From NCBI RefSeq assembly GCF_000449425.2, contig NZ_AVHW01000064.1, forward strand, positions 1 through 46,210: DNA of 46,210 nt. Reading direction: 5' to 3'. The stretch comes from Clostridioides difficile CD160 (GTDB taxonomy: Bacteria; Bacillota; Clostridia; Peptostreptococcales; Peptostreptococcaceae). Position 1 is the first letter of the stretch. Each line of letters begins with the position of its first letter. Made by a program: the position numbers and the translations under genes. Below the pieces are notes generated by a model. That model was not told the DNA's origin. It did not search any database and saw nothing but the letters and a program-made list of their open reading frames with translations. Shown one piece after another: positions 26,060 to 35,122 of the stretch.

Positions 26060-27463
26060 ATGAGATGGAAGATTACTAGAAACTTTATGCTCGCAATCGT
26101 ATTTGTAGTTATATCAGTAGTTATTATAAATATTATTTCTATACTGTATGTTGTTTCAACTAATAGTTTTTTTAAAGCTGTGGATTCTAAAAATAATCCT
26201 GAAAAATTTGCACGTTCTTTTGAAAAAGATTTGTATGAAAAAGATGGAGAGCTTAGGCTAGCAAAGAGTGGAATTGATAAACTAGAAAAATCAGATTCTT
26301 GGATACAAGTTTTAAATGATTCAGGCGAAGAAGTATATGGAATAAATGTTCCAAAGGATACTCCTAAAAAATATACACTATTTCAGATGGTTAATAATTA
26401 CAAGTATAGAGAAACAAATTACATTAATTTTGTTTTAGAAAAAACTCTAAACAAAAAACATTTAAATATAATAATTGGAATGCCTAGTAGAGACACATCA
26501 AGAACAATTTTAACTTATTCTAAAGATAGTATTAAAGAAACTTTAAATAAAATCATTATTATAACACTTGTGATTGATGGAATGGTCGCATTGGGTGTTG
26601 GCTACTTATTTAGTAGAAAGCTTACAAAACCAATATCAAGTGTGTTATGGAGTGTTGAGACTATGGCCAATGGAAATTATAGTTTATATCTTAAAGATAG
26701 AGGTATATATGAAGAAGTTTTTGCAAATATCAATATGCTGGCTGATACTTTGAGAATAAATGAATCAAAGAGAAAAGAAAATGAAGAATTAAGAGAAGAA
26801 TGGTTAGCAAATATAACACATGATATAAAAACGCCTTTATCATCTATACAAGGATATGCAGAAATAATCAATGACAAAGATTATGAGTTTGTAGAAGATG
26901 AGTTACGAGAGTATACGGAAATTATATACAATAAGTCTAAATATATAAAAGATTTGGTTGATGACCTAAATTTATCTACTAGACTAAAAAATAATAATAT
27001 AGTTTTGAATAAGAAAAAAATAAATTTAGTTGGTTTGGTTAGAAATATAATAGTAGATATTTTAAATGATAACAGATATAAAAACAGAAATATTGAATTT
27101 GAATGTTGTGAAGATTCAATAGAAGTATATGCAGACCAAATCTTGTTAAGAAGAGCCATAACCAATCTTATATTTAATTCAATAGTTCATAATAGTGAGG
27201 ATGTTTTGATAGAGATAAAAATTGTAAAAAAAGATAATATAGAAATTATAATAAAAGATAGTGGAGTTGGGATAAGCGAAAATGATTTAAAACATATTTT
27301 TGAGAAATATTATAGAGGTACCAATACAGGCGAATTGCATAAAGGTTCAGGGCTTGGGATGGCTATTTCTAAAGAGATAATAGAGATTCATAAAGGAAAT
27401 ATCTATGTAAATAGTAAAATTGGAGTAGGGACAGAAATTATTATAGAAATAAATCAAAATTAG
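26060..27463 (+). CDS. sensor histidine kinase
   Basis: This 467-residue membrane kinase has helices at about 8-32 and 163-183 flanking an extracellular domain of about 130 residues, then a HAMP domain (about 184-235). The phosphorylated histidine is H254 (ANITHDIKTPLSS). The ATPase part shows an N box (NLIFNSIVHNS), G1 (DSGVGIS) and G2 (GSGLGMAIS). The large outer loop separates it from the BceS type, which lacks one. It acts on the preceding response regulator. Confidence 0.95.
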   Translation: MRWKITRNFMLAIVFVVISVVIINIISILYVVSTNSFFKAVDSKNNPEKFARSFEKDLYEKDGELRLAKSGIDKLEKSDSWIQVLNDSGEEVYGINVPKDTPKKYTLFQMVNNYKYRETNYINFVLEKTLNKKHLNIIIGMPSRDTSRTILTYSKDSIKETLNKIIIITLVIDGMVALGVGYLFSRKLTKPISSVLWSVETMANGNYSLYLKDRGIYEEVFANINMLADTLRINESKRKENEELREEWLANITHDIKTPLSSIQGYAEIINDKDYEFVEDELREYTEIIYNKSKYIKDLVDDLNLSTRLKNNNIVLNKKKINLVGLVRNIIVDILNDNRYKNRNIEFECCEDSIEVYADQILLRRAITNLIFNSIVHNSEDVLIEIKIVKKDNIEIIIKDSGVGISENDLKHIFEKYYRGTNTGELHKGSGLGMAISKEIIEIHKGNIYVNSKIGVGTEIIIEINQN

Positions 27464-27474
27464 GGGAGAATAAT

Positions 27475-28290
27475 ATGGATTTTTTAAAAAAAGGAATAAA
27501 TGGATTTACTATTAAGATATTGGCATTAATATTTATGACATTTGACCATATAGCAGCATTTATGCCAGAAACAATGCAAATACCTATTTGGTTTCATTGG
27601 ATAGGTAGAATATCAGCACCTTTATTTACGTTTATGGCAGTGGAAGGATTTTATCACACTAGTAACAGGAAAAAGTACATAACTAGGTTGTATATTTGGT
27701 CTGTTATTATGGCAATAGGAAATCAAATAATTAATAGTGTATTTCCACATCCAGAAGGGGTAATAATTATAAATAATATTTTTTCAACAATATTTTTGAT
27801 AGCAATTTATTTACAAGCAATAGAATTTATAAAGAAATTTAGAAAAGAAAGAGAAGTAAAATATCTTATTGTAGGGTTAGCAATGATAATAGCCCCTATA
27901 ATATTAGGAATATTTACAATAACTATACTTTTCAAATCATTTAATGAGGTTCTAGCTTTATTTATGACTTTAGTACCAGTACCATTTTTAGTAGAAGGTG
28001 GACCAATTCTTATTACACTTGGAATTATTTTTTATTTGTGTAGAGAGAAGAAGCTTAATCTAAGTATTTGCTATATTTTAATGTGTATCTTTATATTTAT
28101 AACAATGGCAAATGGAGATTTTAGTTTAAAAAATTCTACTTTACAAAATTATCAATGGATGATGGTTGCTTCTCTACCTTTCATGTTGCTTTACAATAGA
28201 GAAAAAGGTAAGAGTATGAAATATTTATTTTATTTATATTATCCAGTCCATATATATGTGTTGTATATTTTAGGGATATATTTAATATAA
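27475..28290 (+). CDS. TraX-like membrane protein
   Basis: This 271-residue integral membrane protein has about eight helices. The start KIL ALIFMTFDHIAAFMP and WIGRISAPLFTFMAVEGFYHT match the TraX family, named after the F-pilin acetylase; in Firmicutes the acceptor is unknown. It follows the kinase stop by 11 bases with GGGGAG before the ATG, and so probably belongs to the same transcript as the two-component system. An acyltransferase acting on the cell envelope would fit a stress-response operon, but that is inference. Confidence 0.85.
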   Translation: MDFLKKGINGFTIKILALIFMTFDHIAAFMPETMQIPIWFHWIGRISAPLFTFMAVEGFYHTSNRKKYITRLYIWSVIMAIGNQIINSVFPHPEGVIIINNIFSTIFLIAIYLQAIEFIKKFRKEREVKYLIVGLAMIIAPIILGIFTITILFKSFNEVLALFMTLVPVPFLVEGGPILITLGIIFYLCREKKLNLSICYILMCIFIFITMANGDFSLKNSTLQNYQWMMVASLPFMLLYNREKGKSMKYLFYLYYPVHIYVLYILGIYLI

Positions 28291-28383
28291 TTTTAAAATA
28301 TAAAATGTGTGTAGTAAAACACTTCTGCTTAAAAATAACATTGGATATAAGTATAATATTACTGAAACTTGAAACTTTTTAAT

Positions 28384-28443
28384 AAAAAATAATAAAACAG
28401 AGATTTGATATATACATCTAATAACTCTGTTTTATTATTTTTT
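28384..28443. terminator. bidirectional terminator
   Basis: A 19-bp perfect stem, AAAAAATAATAAAACAGAG (28384-28402) with its complement (28425-28443), lies between converging genes: the TraX-like gene and the FMN reductase gene. Confidence 0.92.
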
Positions 28444-28510
28444 GTAATATATATTTTTATTTATAGATTAGTACTTTCATTATTAATAAATTCCATTATA
28501 TTTTCATTAT

Positions 28511-29131
28511 CTATTCTATAAAATTAGTCATAACTTTCTCTTCATATTGTGGTTCTTTAATTCCAGATTTCTTACCAGCTGAAATACATTTAAGAAGCCA
28601 TGCCATATTTTCGCCTAAAGTTCGCATGGTTTGTAAGCCTTCTTCATCCTTAATAACATCTTCTGGTGTAAAACCATGTACCTGATTCCAATACTGTGAT
28701 GATACAATAGGCATATTGCTGATTGAAAAATATTTGTTAAGTTGGTCAAATGTTGCAGTTGCACCACCACGTCTACAGGATACAATTGAAGCACCTAATT
28801 TTGTAGCCATGCGACTTCCAGCTATGAAAAATAGACGGTCAAGAAACGAAGTTAATTGACCACTTGCACTAGAAAAATAAACAGGAGAACCAATAATAAT
28901 ACCATCAATATTATCAAGTTCTTCAACTAATTCATTAACCTTATCATCACAAATACATTTTCCAGTTTCAAAACAAGATGAGCAAGCAATACATCCTGGG
29001 ATTGCTTTTTTACCTAAATACAGTATTTCTGTTTCAATATCGTGTGTATTTAATACTTTAGTAATCTCAGTTAATGCTGTGTAAGTACATCCATATTGGT
29101 TTGGGCTACCATTTATCAATAAAACTTTCAT
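28511..29131 (-). CDS. NAD(P)H-dependent FMN reductase / flavodoxin-like protein
   Basis: This 206-residue flavoprotein starts at MKVLLINGSPNQYGCT (ATG 29129-29131), nine bases after TGGAGG. A longer open frame upstream to 29245 has no ribosome binding site. The FMN phosphate loop is NGSPNQYGCT. A cysteine pair (CIACSSCFETGKC) and GSPVYFSSASGQL are typical of the iron-sulphur-flavoprotein or multimeric reductase class. Its gene diverges from an HxlR regulator, a common pairing for electrophile- or quinone-responsive reductases. The substrate is unknown. Confidence 0.88.
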   Translation of the reverse strand: MKVLLINGSPNQYGCTYTALTEITKVLNTHDIETEILYLGKKAIPGCIACSSCFETGKCICDDKVNELVEELDNIDGIIIGSPVYFSSASGQLTSFLDRLFFIAGSRMATKLGASIVSCRRGGATATFDQLNKYFSISNMPIVSSQYWNQVHGFTPEDVIKDEEGLQTMRTLGENMAWLLKCISAGKKSGIKEPQYEEKVMTNFIE

Positions 29132-29397
29132 TATAAATTTCCTCCAATAAACTTTATTTAATAGATTTTTTAGATAGATAGATTTTTGTAAAGTGGGATT
29201 TCTATGAATATCACGATTAGTATAATAACATGTAATCTTAGACATCCACCTAAAATAGCAATTTTTTGTCTATATAGTACACCTCCTATTATCAAATTGA
29301 CTTTCAATTATTCTTACACTATAATTTTATTATAAATTGTCTTAAAAACAAGTACGCACATTTTTGTTCAATACTAACTAGAAGGAGAGTGTAACAT

Positions 29398-29730
29398 ATG
29401 GGTATGGATTGTATCTCAAATAAAGATTTAAATGAAACAGGATTTAGTTATACACTTTCATTGATTAACGGCAAATATAAAATGATAATTCTTTATTGTC
29501 TTGTAGAATTTAAGGTTGTCAGATATAACGCATTAAAGCGTTATATAAATACAATTTCCTATAAAACATTGAGTTTATCATTGAAAGAATTGGAGGCAGA
29601 CAACTTGATTATTCGTACTGAATATCCTCAAATACCTCCCAAGGTAGAATATAGTCTATCAGAAAGAGGAAAATCTTTGATTCCAATTTTAGATGCAATG
29701 TGTGAGTGGGGAGAGAAGAATAGAATTTAA
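29398..29730 (+). CDS. HxlR-family transcriptional regulator
   Basis: This 110-residue winged-helix protein matches HxlR: LINGKYKMIILYCL, then YNALKRYINTISYKTLSLSLKELEADNLI and a wing at YPQIPPKVEYSLSERGKSL. An N-terminal cysteine (C5) lies where redox-sensing relatives such as HypR and QorR have their sensor cysteine. It diverges from the FMN reductase gene and probably controls it. The ATG at 29398 is preceded by AAGGAG; a second in-frame ATG two codons later is possible. Confidence 0.9.
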   Translation: MGMDCISNKDLNETGFSYTLSLINGKYKMIILYCLVEFKVVRYNALKRYINTISYKTLSLSLKELEADNLIIRTEYPQIPPKVEYSLSERGKSLIPILDAMCEWGEKNRI

Positions 29731-29753
29731 TTTTATATTTGTATGTATTATAA

Positions 29754-29800
29754 AAAGACTGTAAGTAAATATCTAAACAAATTTACTCACAGTCTTTATT
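29754..29800. terminator. bidirectional terminator
   Basis: AAAGACTGTAAGTAAAT (29754-29770) pairs with ATTTACTCACAGTCTTT (29781-29797), with one mismatch. It lies between the converging HxlR and pcp genes. Confidence 0.85.
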
Positions 29801-29844
29801 TGAATAACTCCTATTTGAAATTTATAAAAATACTCAAAGAGTCA

Positions 29845-30486
29845 TTATGAAATTTCACCACCAATTTCCTCTATATCATTTTTATAGATAGTACAAGCTT
29901 CCACAGCTAATTCTAAACCTTTCACTATTTCCTCTAGAGACATAAATGGTGTATTCTTTTTATCTATTATCTGTGAAGTCATGTATGGTATGTGTATAAA
30001 GCCACCTTTTATATTAGGATATTTTTTGTCTATCATGTAAAGAATTCCATACATTACATGGTTACAAACAAATGTACCTGCAGTGTTTGAAACACTTGCT
30101 GGAATTTTATTTTCATTCATATGTTTTACCATAGCTTTTACAGGTAATTTTGAAAAATATGCAGGTTGACCATCTTCTTTTATAACAGTATCTATTACTT
30201 GGTTACCTTCATTATCTTTTATTCTAAAGTCATCTACATTTATAGCAACCCTCTCAGGTGTAATATCAAATCTACCTCCAGCTTGTCCAACTGATATTAC
30301 TATATCTGGATTGTGCTGTTGGATAGCTTTATCTATAGCTTCAACAGATTTTGTCATAACTGTTGGTATAGTTATTTTTATAATTTCTGCACCATTTATA
30401 TTATCATTGACCCTTTCAACTGCTTCTTGAGCTGGATTTATTGGTTCTCCACCAAATGGGTCGAATCCTGTTAACAAAATTTTCAT
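29845..30486 (-). CDS. pcp: pyrrolidone-carboxylate peptidase
   Basis: This 213-residue cysteine peptidase removes N-terminal pyroglutamate from peptides. The catalytic triad is E79 (ITPERVA), C141 ([12 protein letters not shown]) and H165 (GGFIHIPYM), and the start [15 protein letters not shown] is the family signature. It is the third gene of a minus-strand operon after DUF969 and DUF979 membrane proteins, the pairing seen throughout Firmicutes. The context suggests uptake of 5-oxoproline or its peptides followed by cytoplasmic cleavage. GGAGG precedes the ATG. Confidence 0.97.
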   Translation of the reverse strand: MKILLTGFDPFGGEPINPAQEAVERVNDNINGAEIIKITIPTVMTKSVEAIDKAIQQHNPDIVISVGQAGGRFDITPERVAINVDDFRIKDNEGNQVIDTVIKEDGQPAYFSKLPVKAMVKHMNENKIPASVSNTAGTFVCNHVMYGILYMIDKKYPNIKGGFIHIPYMTSQIIDKKNTPFMSLEEIVKGLELAVEACTIYKNDIEEIGGEIS

Positions 30487-30506
30487 TATTTTACCTCCTA
30501 ATTCTA

Positions 30507-31439
30507 TTAAAATCCTAAAAAATACATTACTAATATGTGAGCTATAATTAATACTAAAGCAACTGGTGCTTGGTATTTTATAACAATGTAGTCGTTTTTA
30601 CATTCAAGTAAAGCGGCTGGAACTATATTAAAATTAGCAGCCATTGGAGTAAGTAAAGTTCCACAATATCCTGCTGTTAATGCTAGTGCTCCAATTATAG
30701 CAGGATTTCCACCTTGAGACAATACGAAAGGAATTCCAATTCCTGCCGTTATGACTGAAAACGCAGCAAATGCATTTCCCATTATCATAGTAAATATAAC
30801 CATACCTAATACATAAGCTATAACACCAAATAATCTGTTATCAGCAGGGACTACACCGGATATCATATTTGATATAACCTCACCAACTCCAGCTTGAGTA
30901 AATAAAGCTCCTAATGCAACCAAAAGTTGTGGTAACATACTAGCAGGTCCCATTTGTTGAAGTAATCTTGAGCCATCTTGAACTGAGGTAGTAGGTTTTG
31001 CTTTAGTTATTATAAAAGCTGATATTAATGCAATTATTGAACCCACACCTATTGCGAACTGCGAAGAATTGTCAAAATTAGTAAGGCTCATAGCTACAAC
31101 TACTGCAGCAAATGCTAATATTAATGATGGTATAAATATTTTGTTTTTAAGTTTATCTGCTTGTTCTTTCCCAAAATTCTCATTTGGTTCTTCATATTTT
31201 GCAAATACAACTTGTTTGGAAAGTGTCAATAAGCTAGATAATATTAGTATTATTCCGATTATATTAGCTGGAATCAGTCTACCAAATATGAAGGGTAATG
31301 ATATCAGTATCCAAAATAATGATGTACCATATTTCTTATTGTTATCTATTGTAGTAAAAGACTTATATGCTATTACAATCATTAAAAACCCCATTAATGC
31401 GTAAAAAACTTCTAATGATATATTTATAAAATTTTGCAT
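30507..31439 (-). CDS. DUF979 family membrane protein (5-oxoproline transporter subunit)
   Basis: This 310-residue protein with about nine membrane helices has the DUF979 features, including an N-terminal [20 protein letters not shown] and a C-terminal [28 protein letters not shown]. It lies between the DUF969 gene (21 bases upstream) and pcp (20 bases downstream), each with its own Shine-Dalgarno. The DUF969/DUF979 pair is now annotated as a probable two-subunit 5-oxoproline transporter. Biochemical proof for this copy is not available from sequence. Confidence 0.88.
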   Translation of the reverse strand: MQNFINISLEVFYALMGFLMIVIAYKSFTTIDNNKKYGTSLFWILISLPFIFGRLIPANIIGIILILSSLLTLSKQVVFAKYEEPNENFGKEQADKLKNKIFIPSLILAFAAVVVAMSLTNFDNSSQFAIGVGSIIALISAFIITKAKPTTSVQDGSRLLQQMGPASMLPQLLVALGALFTQAGVGEVISNMISGVVPADNRLFGVIAYVLGMVIFTMIMGNAFAAFSVITAGIGIPFVLSQGGNPAIIGALALTAGYCGTLLTPMAANFNIVPAALLECKNDYIVIKYQAPVALVLIIAHILVMYFLGF

Positions 31440-31460
31440 TTTTATTCCTCCTAAATAAAT

Positions 31461-32126
31461 CTATCTCTTGTGACTCTTATTTAATTTTTTATCATATAAA
31501 GTAAATTGAATTGTAGCAACTACAAGTGCTATTACTGCCATGATAATATTGGCCTTTACAATGTTAAGCCCAGTTACATTGTATCCGAATTGAGTCAGAG
31601 TAGAGGCTATAAGCAATACTCCACTACTACCTGCAAATAGATTTTGACCATAAAAGTTTCCGTAGTTTTCTGATGCAGCAGACAATGCTTTTATAGCTTC
31701 TTCATCAGATTCTTTTAGTTCATCACTCTTACTCAAACCAGCAGCTTGTGCCATAGGATTAACAAGTGGTCTCACGAACTGAGGATGTCCACTCATTCTT
31801 ATAGATAGAGCACCAGCTATTTGTCTAGCTACCATGTATATAGTAAGCACTTTTCCTGTTGTAAGTTTCTTTAATTTTTCTATTAGAGAAACAGCTCTTT
31901 GTTTCAATCCATATCTTTCTAATACACCAATTACTGGCAATGTTAGTATGAATAATGATACACCTCTATTTGAAACAAAAGAGTCTCCTAAGATTGTAAA
32001 TATTTGATTAAAATCTAATCCTGCAACAATCCCTGTTGCTATGCCTGCTAATAATACAGTAAATAGCGTATCCATTTTAAGTATAAAACCAATTACGACT
32101 ATCAATATACCAATCAATTTTATCAT
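31461..32126 (-). CDS. DUF969 family membrane protein (5-oxoproline transporter subunit)
   Basis: This 221-residue membrane protein is the first gene of the pcp operon. It shows LIGILIVVIGFILKMDT at the start, the loop GVSLFILTLPVIGVLERYGLKQRA and RMSGHPQFVRPLVNPMAQAA, all usual for DUF969. About five helices are likely. It forms the small partner of the DUF979 subunit. GGAG precedes the ATG. No structured leader RNA was recognised upstream. Confidence 0.88.
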   Translation of the reverse strand: MIKLIGILIVVIGFILKMDTLFTVLLAGIATGIVAGLDFNQIFTILGDSFVSNRGVSLFILTLPVIGVLERYGLKQRAVSLIEKLKKLTTGKVLTIYMVARQIAGALSIRMSGHPQFVRPLVNPMAQAAGLSKSDELKESDEEAIKALSAASENYGNFYGQNLFAGSSGVLLIASTLTQFGYNVTGLNIVKANIIMAVIALVVATIQFTLYDKKLNKSHKR

Positions 32127-32237
32127 ATATTATTCTCCTTCCATTTTTCTATATTTTTAATTTAAATTCACTTAACAAATAAAGATAAACTCTTTTTATA
32201 GTATTTGCTTTAATAAGAGTATTATTATAAAATTTAA

Positions 32238-32308
32238 GAAAAAAATAGGGAAGATGCCTTAAAATATCAAAATAAATATTTTAAAACATATTCCCTATTT
32301 TTTCTTTT
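32238..32308. terminator. terminator downstream of the acetyltransferase
   Basis: AAAAAATAGGGAA pairs with TTCCCTATTTTTT, with an inner TTAAAATAT/ATATTTTAA stem. Minus-strand transcripts of the acetyltransferase gene end here. Confidence 0.8.
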
Positions 32309-32339
32309 GTTCATATTTATAGATTTAACTACATCAAAT

Positions 32340-32936
32340 TTAAAGTGTTATTATATTAATATTTTTATTCAAAATAGTATCTATTTCCTTTGAATTGATT
32401 TGTTTAATTGTTTTTATAGAATTAGGATTTGTAGAGTGATTACCTATGTGTTTTTCAAACAACATAACATCATGCCAACAATCAAATTTATATCCTGTAT
32501 TGTGATAAACTCCACATAGTTTGAAACCAAATTTTTGATGAAGTTTTTCACTTTTTATATTTGGTGATGTAATACTAACATATAAATTTTGAATATTTTG
32601 CAACTTCAATATATCTATGATTGAATTATAAAGAGCAATTCCTATCTTATGACTGATAAATTTTTTATCAACATAAATTGATAATTCAACATTCCATTGA
32701 TAAGCAGTTCTTTCATTATGTTCATGAGCGTAAGCATATCCAACAATTTTTTTATCAATTAAACAGACTAGGTAAGGATATTTTGAGCAAAGTCTTTTTA
32801 TTCTACTTTTAAAATCATCAATGCCTGGAATGCTATATTCAAAGGTAATTGCTGTATCAGTAATATATGGAGTATATATTTCTAATATTTCTTCTGCATC
32901 CGTTTCATTAGCCATTCTGATTTCAACATATTTCAT
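32340..32936 (-). CDS. GNAT acetyltransferase (phosphinothricin acetyltransferase-like)
   Basis: This 198-residue protein starts at MKYVEIRMANETDAEEIL (ATG 32934-32936), nine bases after GGAG. It has the fold of the PAT/bar subgroup: EILEIYTPYITDTAITFEY, then GYAYAHEHNERTAYQWNVELSIYVD and HQKFGFKLCGVYHNTGYKFDCWHDV. The acetyl-CoA loop, usually Q/RxxGxG/A, reads SHKIGIALYNS and is a little degenerate. About 30 residues at the C-terminus (from IGNHSTNPN) exceed the family length. The substrate is probably a small amine or amino acid analogue. Confidence 0.85.
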   Translation of the reverse strand: MKYVEIRMANETDAEEILEIYTPYITDTAITFEYSIPGIDDFKSRIKRLCSKYPYLVCLIDKKIVGYAYAHEHNERTAYQWNVELSIYVDKKFISHKIGIALYNSIIDILKLQNIQNLYVSITSPNIKSEKLHQKFGFKLCGVYHNTGYKFDCWHDVMLFEKHIGNHSTNPNSIKTIKQINSKEIDTILNKNINIITL

Positions 32937-33140
32937 AAATATCATCTCCAATATAGTAAATGTAGTAGAAATTTCTTATATAAGACCTAAATCTAAATAA
33001 ATATAAGAAAATTTTATTTATTATATAATATTTTATAGCTATATAGCTACTTTATCAATATTTATAAATTTCAGAATATATTTACAATACTATATTGGAG
33101 ATAAATTTATATTCTGTAAGGGGATTTGAAATAAATAATT

Positions 33141-33617
33141 TTAGTTATTAAGATTTATTACAAAATCATCTATTTTGTCTTGTGATATTTTAAAACTGTC
33201 GTAATTACCTTTTGCAACAGATTTCATAACAAGTTTATCTAAAAATTTCATTTTTTCTAATCGAGCTTCACTACCAAAAATTCCAATTGCATTTGCATTT
33301 TCCAATAAAGATGATGGAAAGTTTGATTTTAAATATTTATCTGCTTGTTCAGAAAAACCACAACAAAGAAATATACCAACTCGTTTTTTATTTAATAATT
33401 CTATATTATCATTACACAATACACGAATCTTTTTTGAAACTGAGCCAACATATATAGAGCTTCCAATAATAATTGTATCAAATTTTGATAATTCAATTTT
33501 AGTATTATTATCATTAATATCAACAATAGTAACACTATCTGATAGTTTATTTTTTAGTATATTTGCACAGTCTTTTGTGCAACCATATTTACTTGAATAT
33601 ACAATAATAGTATTCAT
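33141..33617 (-). CDS. flavodoxin domain protein
   Basis: This 158-residue flavodoxin begins IIVYSSKYGCTKDCANIL (the FMN phosphate loop) and has IIIGSSIYVGSVSKKIR, as in HemG/FldA-like flavodoxin_5 proteins. It is the last gene of a three-gene minus-strand operon after an FMN-binding membrane protein (2 bases between) and a TetR regulator. It may act in electron transfer to or from the membrane partner, although no direct partner is known. The 204-base gap to the acetyltransferase shows no gene. Confidence 0.88.
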   Translation of the reverse strand: MNTIIVYSSKYGCTKDCANILKNKLSDSVTIVDINDNNTKIELSKFDTIIIGSSIYVGSVSKKIRVLCNDNIELLNKKRVGIFLCCGFSEQADKYLKSNFPSSLLENANAIGIFGSEARLEKMKFLDKLVMKSVAKGNYDSFKISQDKIDDFVINLNN

Positions 33618-33619
33618 AT

Positions 33620-34030
33620 TTATTCTCCCTTTCGTAAAGCATTTTCTATAGCCTTTCGTATAGTATCACTGCTATAAGTTGCAGAAGTTATAGCGTCCAC
33701 TTCTAAAGATTGTTGCTCAACTACGCTCTTTATGATTTTTTCAGCAGGCTTACCTAAAAGAGTGTCGTGTTCTAGTATCTTAATATTTTCAATTTTGCCA
33801 TTATTAACTTTAACAGATACAGTAGCTTTTACCAATTTATTATCTGCATTTCCTATATAAGTACCATTTTTCACACTAGCTGGATTTATATTTTTTACTA
33901 CTAATTTTTCTGGTTTTAAGTTAGTTACAATTAAAATAATAATGCATATAAAAATAAGAAATAGTATTATAGATATTTTAAAAACTCTTTTTAAAATTTT
34001 CTTCTTATTAGTTTCATTGTGGCTTTTCAT
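33620..34030 (-). CDS. membrane-anchored FMN-binding domain protein
   Basis: This 136-residue protein has one N-terminal membrane helix (about 17-38) and an extracytoplasmic FMN_bind domain (about 50-135): NPASVKNGTYIGNAD, ATVSVKVNNGKIENIKILEH and the attachment-site-like DAITSATYSS, where a Ser/Thr normally takes a covalent FMN. It resembles the FMN-binding subunits of Rnf and of extracellular electron transfer systems. Its start overlaps the end of the TetR gene by 17 bases. Attachment of FMN would need ApbE, which is not in this window. Confidence 0.88.
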   Translation of the reverse strand: MKSHNETNKKKILKRVFKISIILFLIFICIIILIVTNLKPEKLVVKNINPASVKNGTYIGNADNKLVKATVSVKVNNGKIENIKILEHDTLLGKPAEKIIKSVVEQQSLEVDAITSATYSSDTIRKAIENALRKGE

Positions 34031-34634
34031 TGTAAAGTCCTCCTACTAAAATATCTAAGAAATTCTCTATAATTTGAGTGAAATTATCTAAAGAATACAA
34101 TTGATTTTCAACAATACATAAAACAAATCCTAATAAAGCACTTATAAGCATCCATGAGGTTTTATCTACGTTTTGTTTGAATACACCTTGATTAATTCCA
34201 AGGGAAAGAAGTTCATCGAGTATTTTTATACCATTATTAGTAGGTTCACTATTTGTATTTTCAGATGCGAATATAATGTTCATTCTACTATGCATTATAG
34301 CTTTTGACATTTCTGGTTCACTAGAAAGAGTTTTTATAAAACTAGTCATAATTTCTATGATTTGTTTATCTATTGGGAGAGATGAGCAATTATGTATAAT
34401 GTCAATAGCATTACTTTCTATAGTGTTATAAAGTTTTTTTGTCATATCACTGATAATCTCTGCCTTGTCTTTATAGTAAAGGTAAATTGTAGTTGGAGAA
34501 TAATCTATTTTTGAAGCAATTTTTCTTATTGATAAATTTTCATATCCATATTGATTGATAATTTCTATGCTAGCATCCATAATTTTTTTCTTCATTTCTG
34601 CTTTTTCATTTTTTCGTCTTTCTTTAATACTCAT
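34014..34634 (-). CDS. TetR-family transcriptional regulator
   Basis: This 206-residue regulator has an N-terminal HTH (about 12-58: IDASIEIINQYGYENLSIRK, IASKIDYSPTTIYLYYKDKA) and a helical ligand-binding domain. It is the first gene of the operon with the FMN-binding protein and flavodoxin. Two palindromes upstream of its ATG, TTAACAGTGTTAA (34651-34663) and TTACAATGTAA (34670-34680), are probable operators, so autoregulation is expected. The inducing ligand is unknown. Confidence 0.92.
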   Translation of the reverse strand: MSIKERRKNEKAEMKKKIMDASIEIINQYGYENLSIRKIASKIDYSPTTIYLYYKDKAEIISDMTKKLYNTIESNAIDIIHNCSSLPIDKQIIEIMTSFIKTLSSEPEMSKAIMHSRMNIIFASENTNSEPTNNGIKILDELLSLGINQGVFKQNVDKTSWMLISALLGFVLCIVENQLYSLDNFTQIIENFLDILVGGLYNEKPQ

Positions 34635-34650
34635 ATAATCACCTCATAAC

Positions 34651-34680
34651 TTAACAGTGTTAATTTAATTTACAATGTAA
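34651..34680 (-). promoter_or_regulatory. TetR operator candidates
   Basis: TTAACAGTGTTAA (34651-34663) and TTACAATGTAA (34670-34680) are both perfect odd-length palindromes with centres 18 bases apart. They lie 17-46 bases upstream of the TetR start codon. Confidence 0.6.
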
Positions 34681-34982
34681 TTATATTCTTTATATTTAAT
34701 ATTGTCAATAAACTATTAATAATATAATTTAATAAATTTTTATAGCTGAAATATTGAAGTTATTAATTGTAATATTTCAACTATTGTTGTATAATAATAA
34801 TCGGTTTAAAGGTGCCACATTTTGTTAAAGCTGATTTATAATTGTAAATAAACTTTAACAAGACACATTAAAATATAATAAATTCTTTTATACTACAAAA
34901 GACCTTTTGTAGTTATTAAATCAGATGGGAATTTTTTGATAGGGTATAATAAATAGTCTAAAATCATAAATTTAACATCTGT
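34681..34982. other. divergent gap before the queuine genes
   Basis: No gene is present. A near-perfect palindrome, ACTACAAAAG/CTTTTGTAGT, lies at 34892-34913. TATAAT at 34945-34950 is a possible -10 box for the que operon, though no good -35 was found. Confidence 0.4.
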
Positions 34983-35017
34983 ACTTGTTCGAGAACTCCA
35001 AGTATAAAAAACTAAGG
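34983..35017 (+). promoter_or_regulatory. preQ1-I riboswitch aptamer
   Basis: A P1 stem, ACTTG (34983-34987) with CAAGT (34999-35003), encloses a loop starting TTC and is followed by ATAAAAAACTAAGG (35004-35017), the conserved A-rich tail of the class I preQ1 aptamer. Downstream, CTAAGG (35012-35017) can pair with CCTTAG, and AATTATATA with TATATAATT, forming a long hairpin before TTTTT (35061-35065). Binding of preQ1 would block part of this hairpin or act on it. The genes that follow feed the preQ1 pool, which supports the call. The loop pairs imperfectly with the tail, with one expected pair missing. Confidence 0.87.
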
Positions 35018-35122
35018 AATTATATAGTGGCAGTATATAATTAATACCCTTAGACACACCTTTTTGAAAGTGGAAAAAAGATGTGTAGTTCTCCTCGACC
35101 ACAAATCAAGGAGGATAAAAGT

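Noticed and set aside
29132-29245. N-terminal extension of the FMN reductase frame
   Set aside because: The flavodoxin fold begins at MKVLLINGSP, directly after TGGAGG. The extension has no ribosome binding site and no homologous character.
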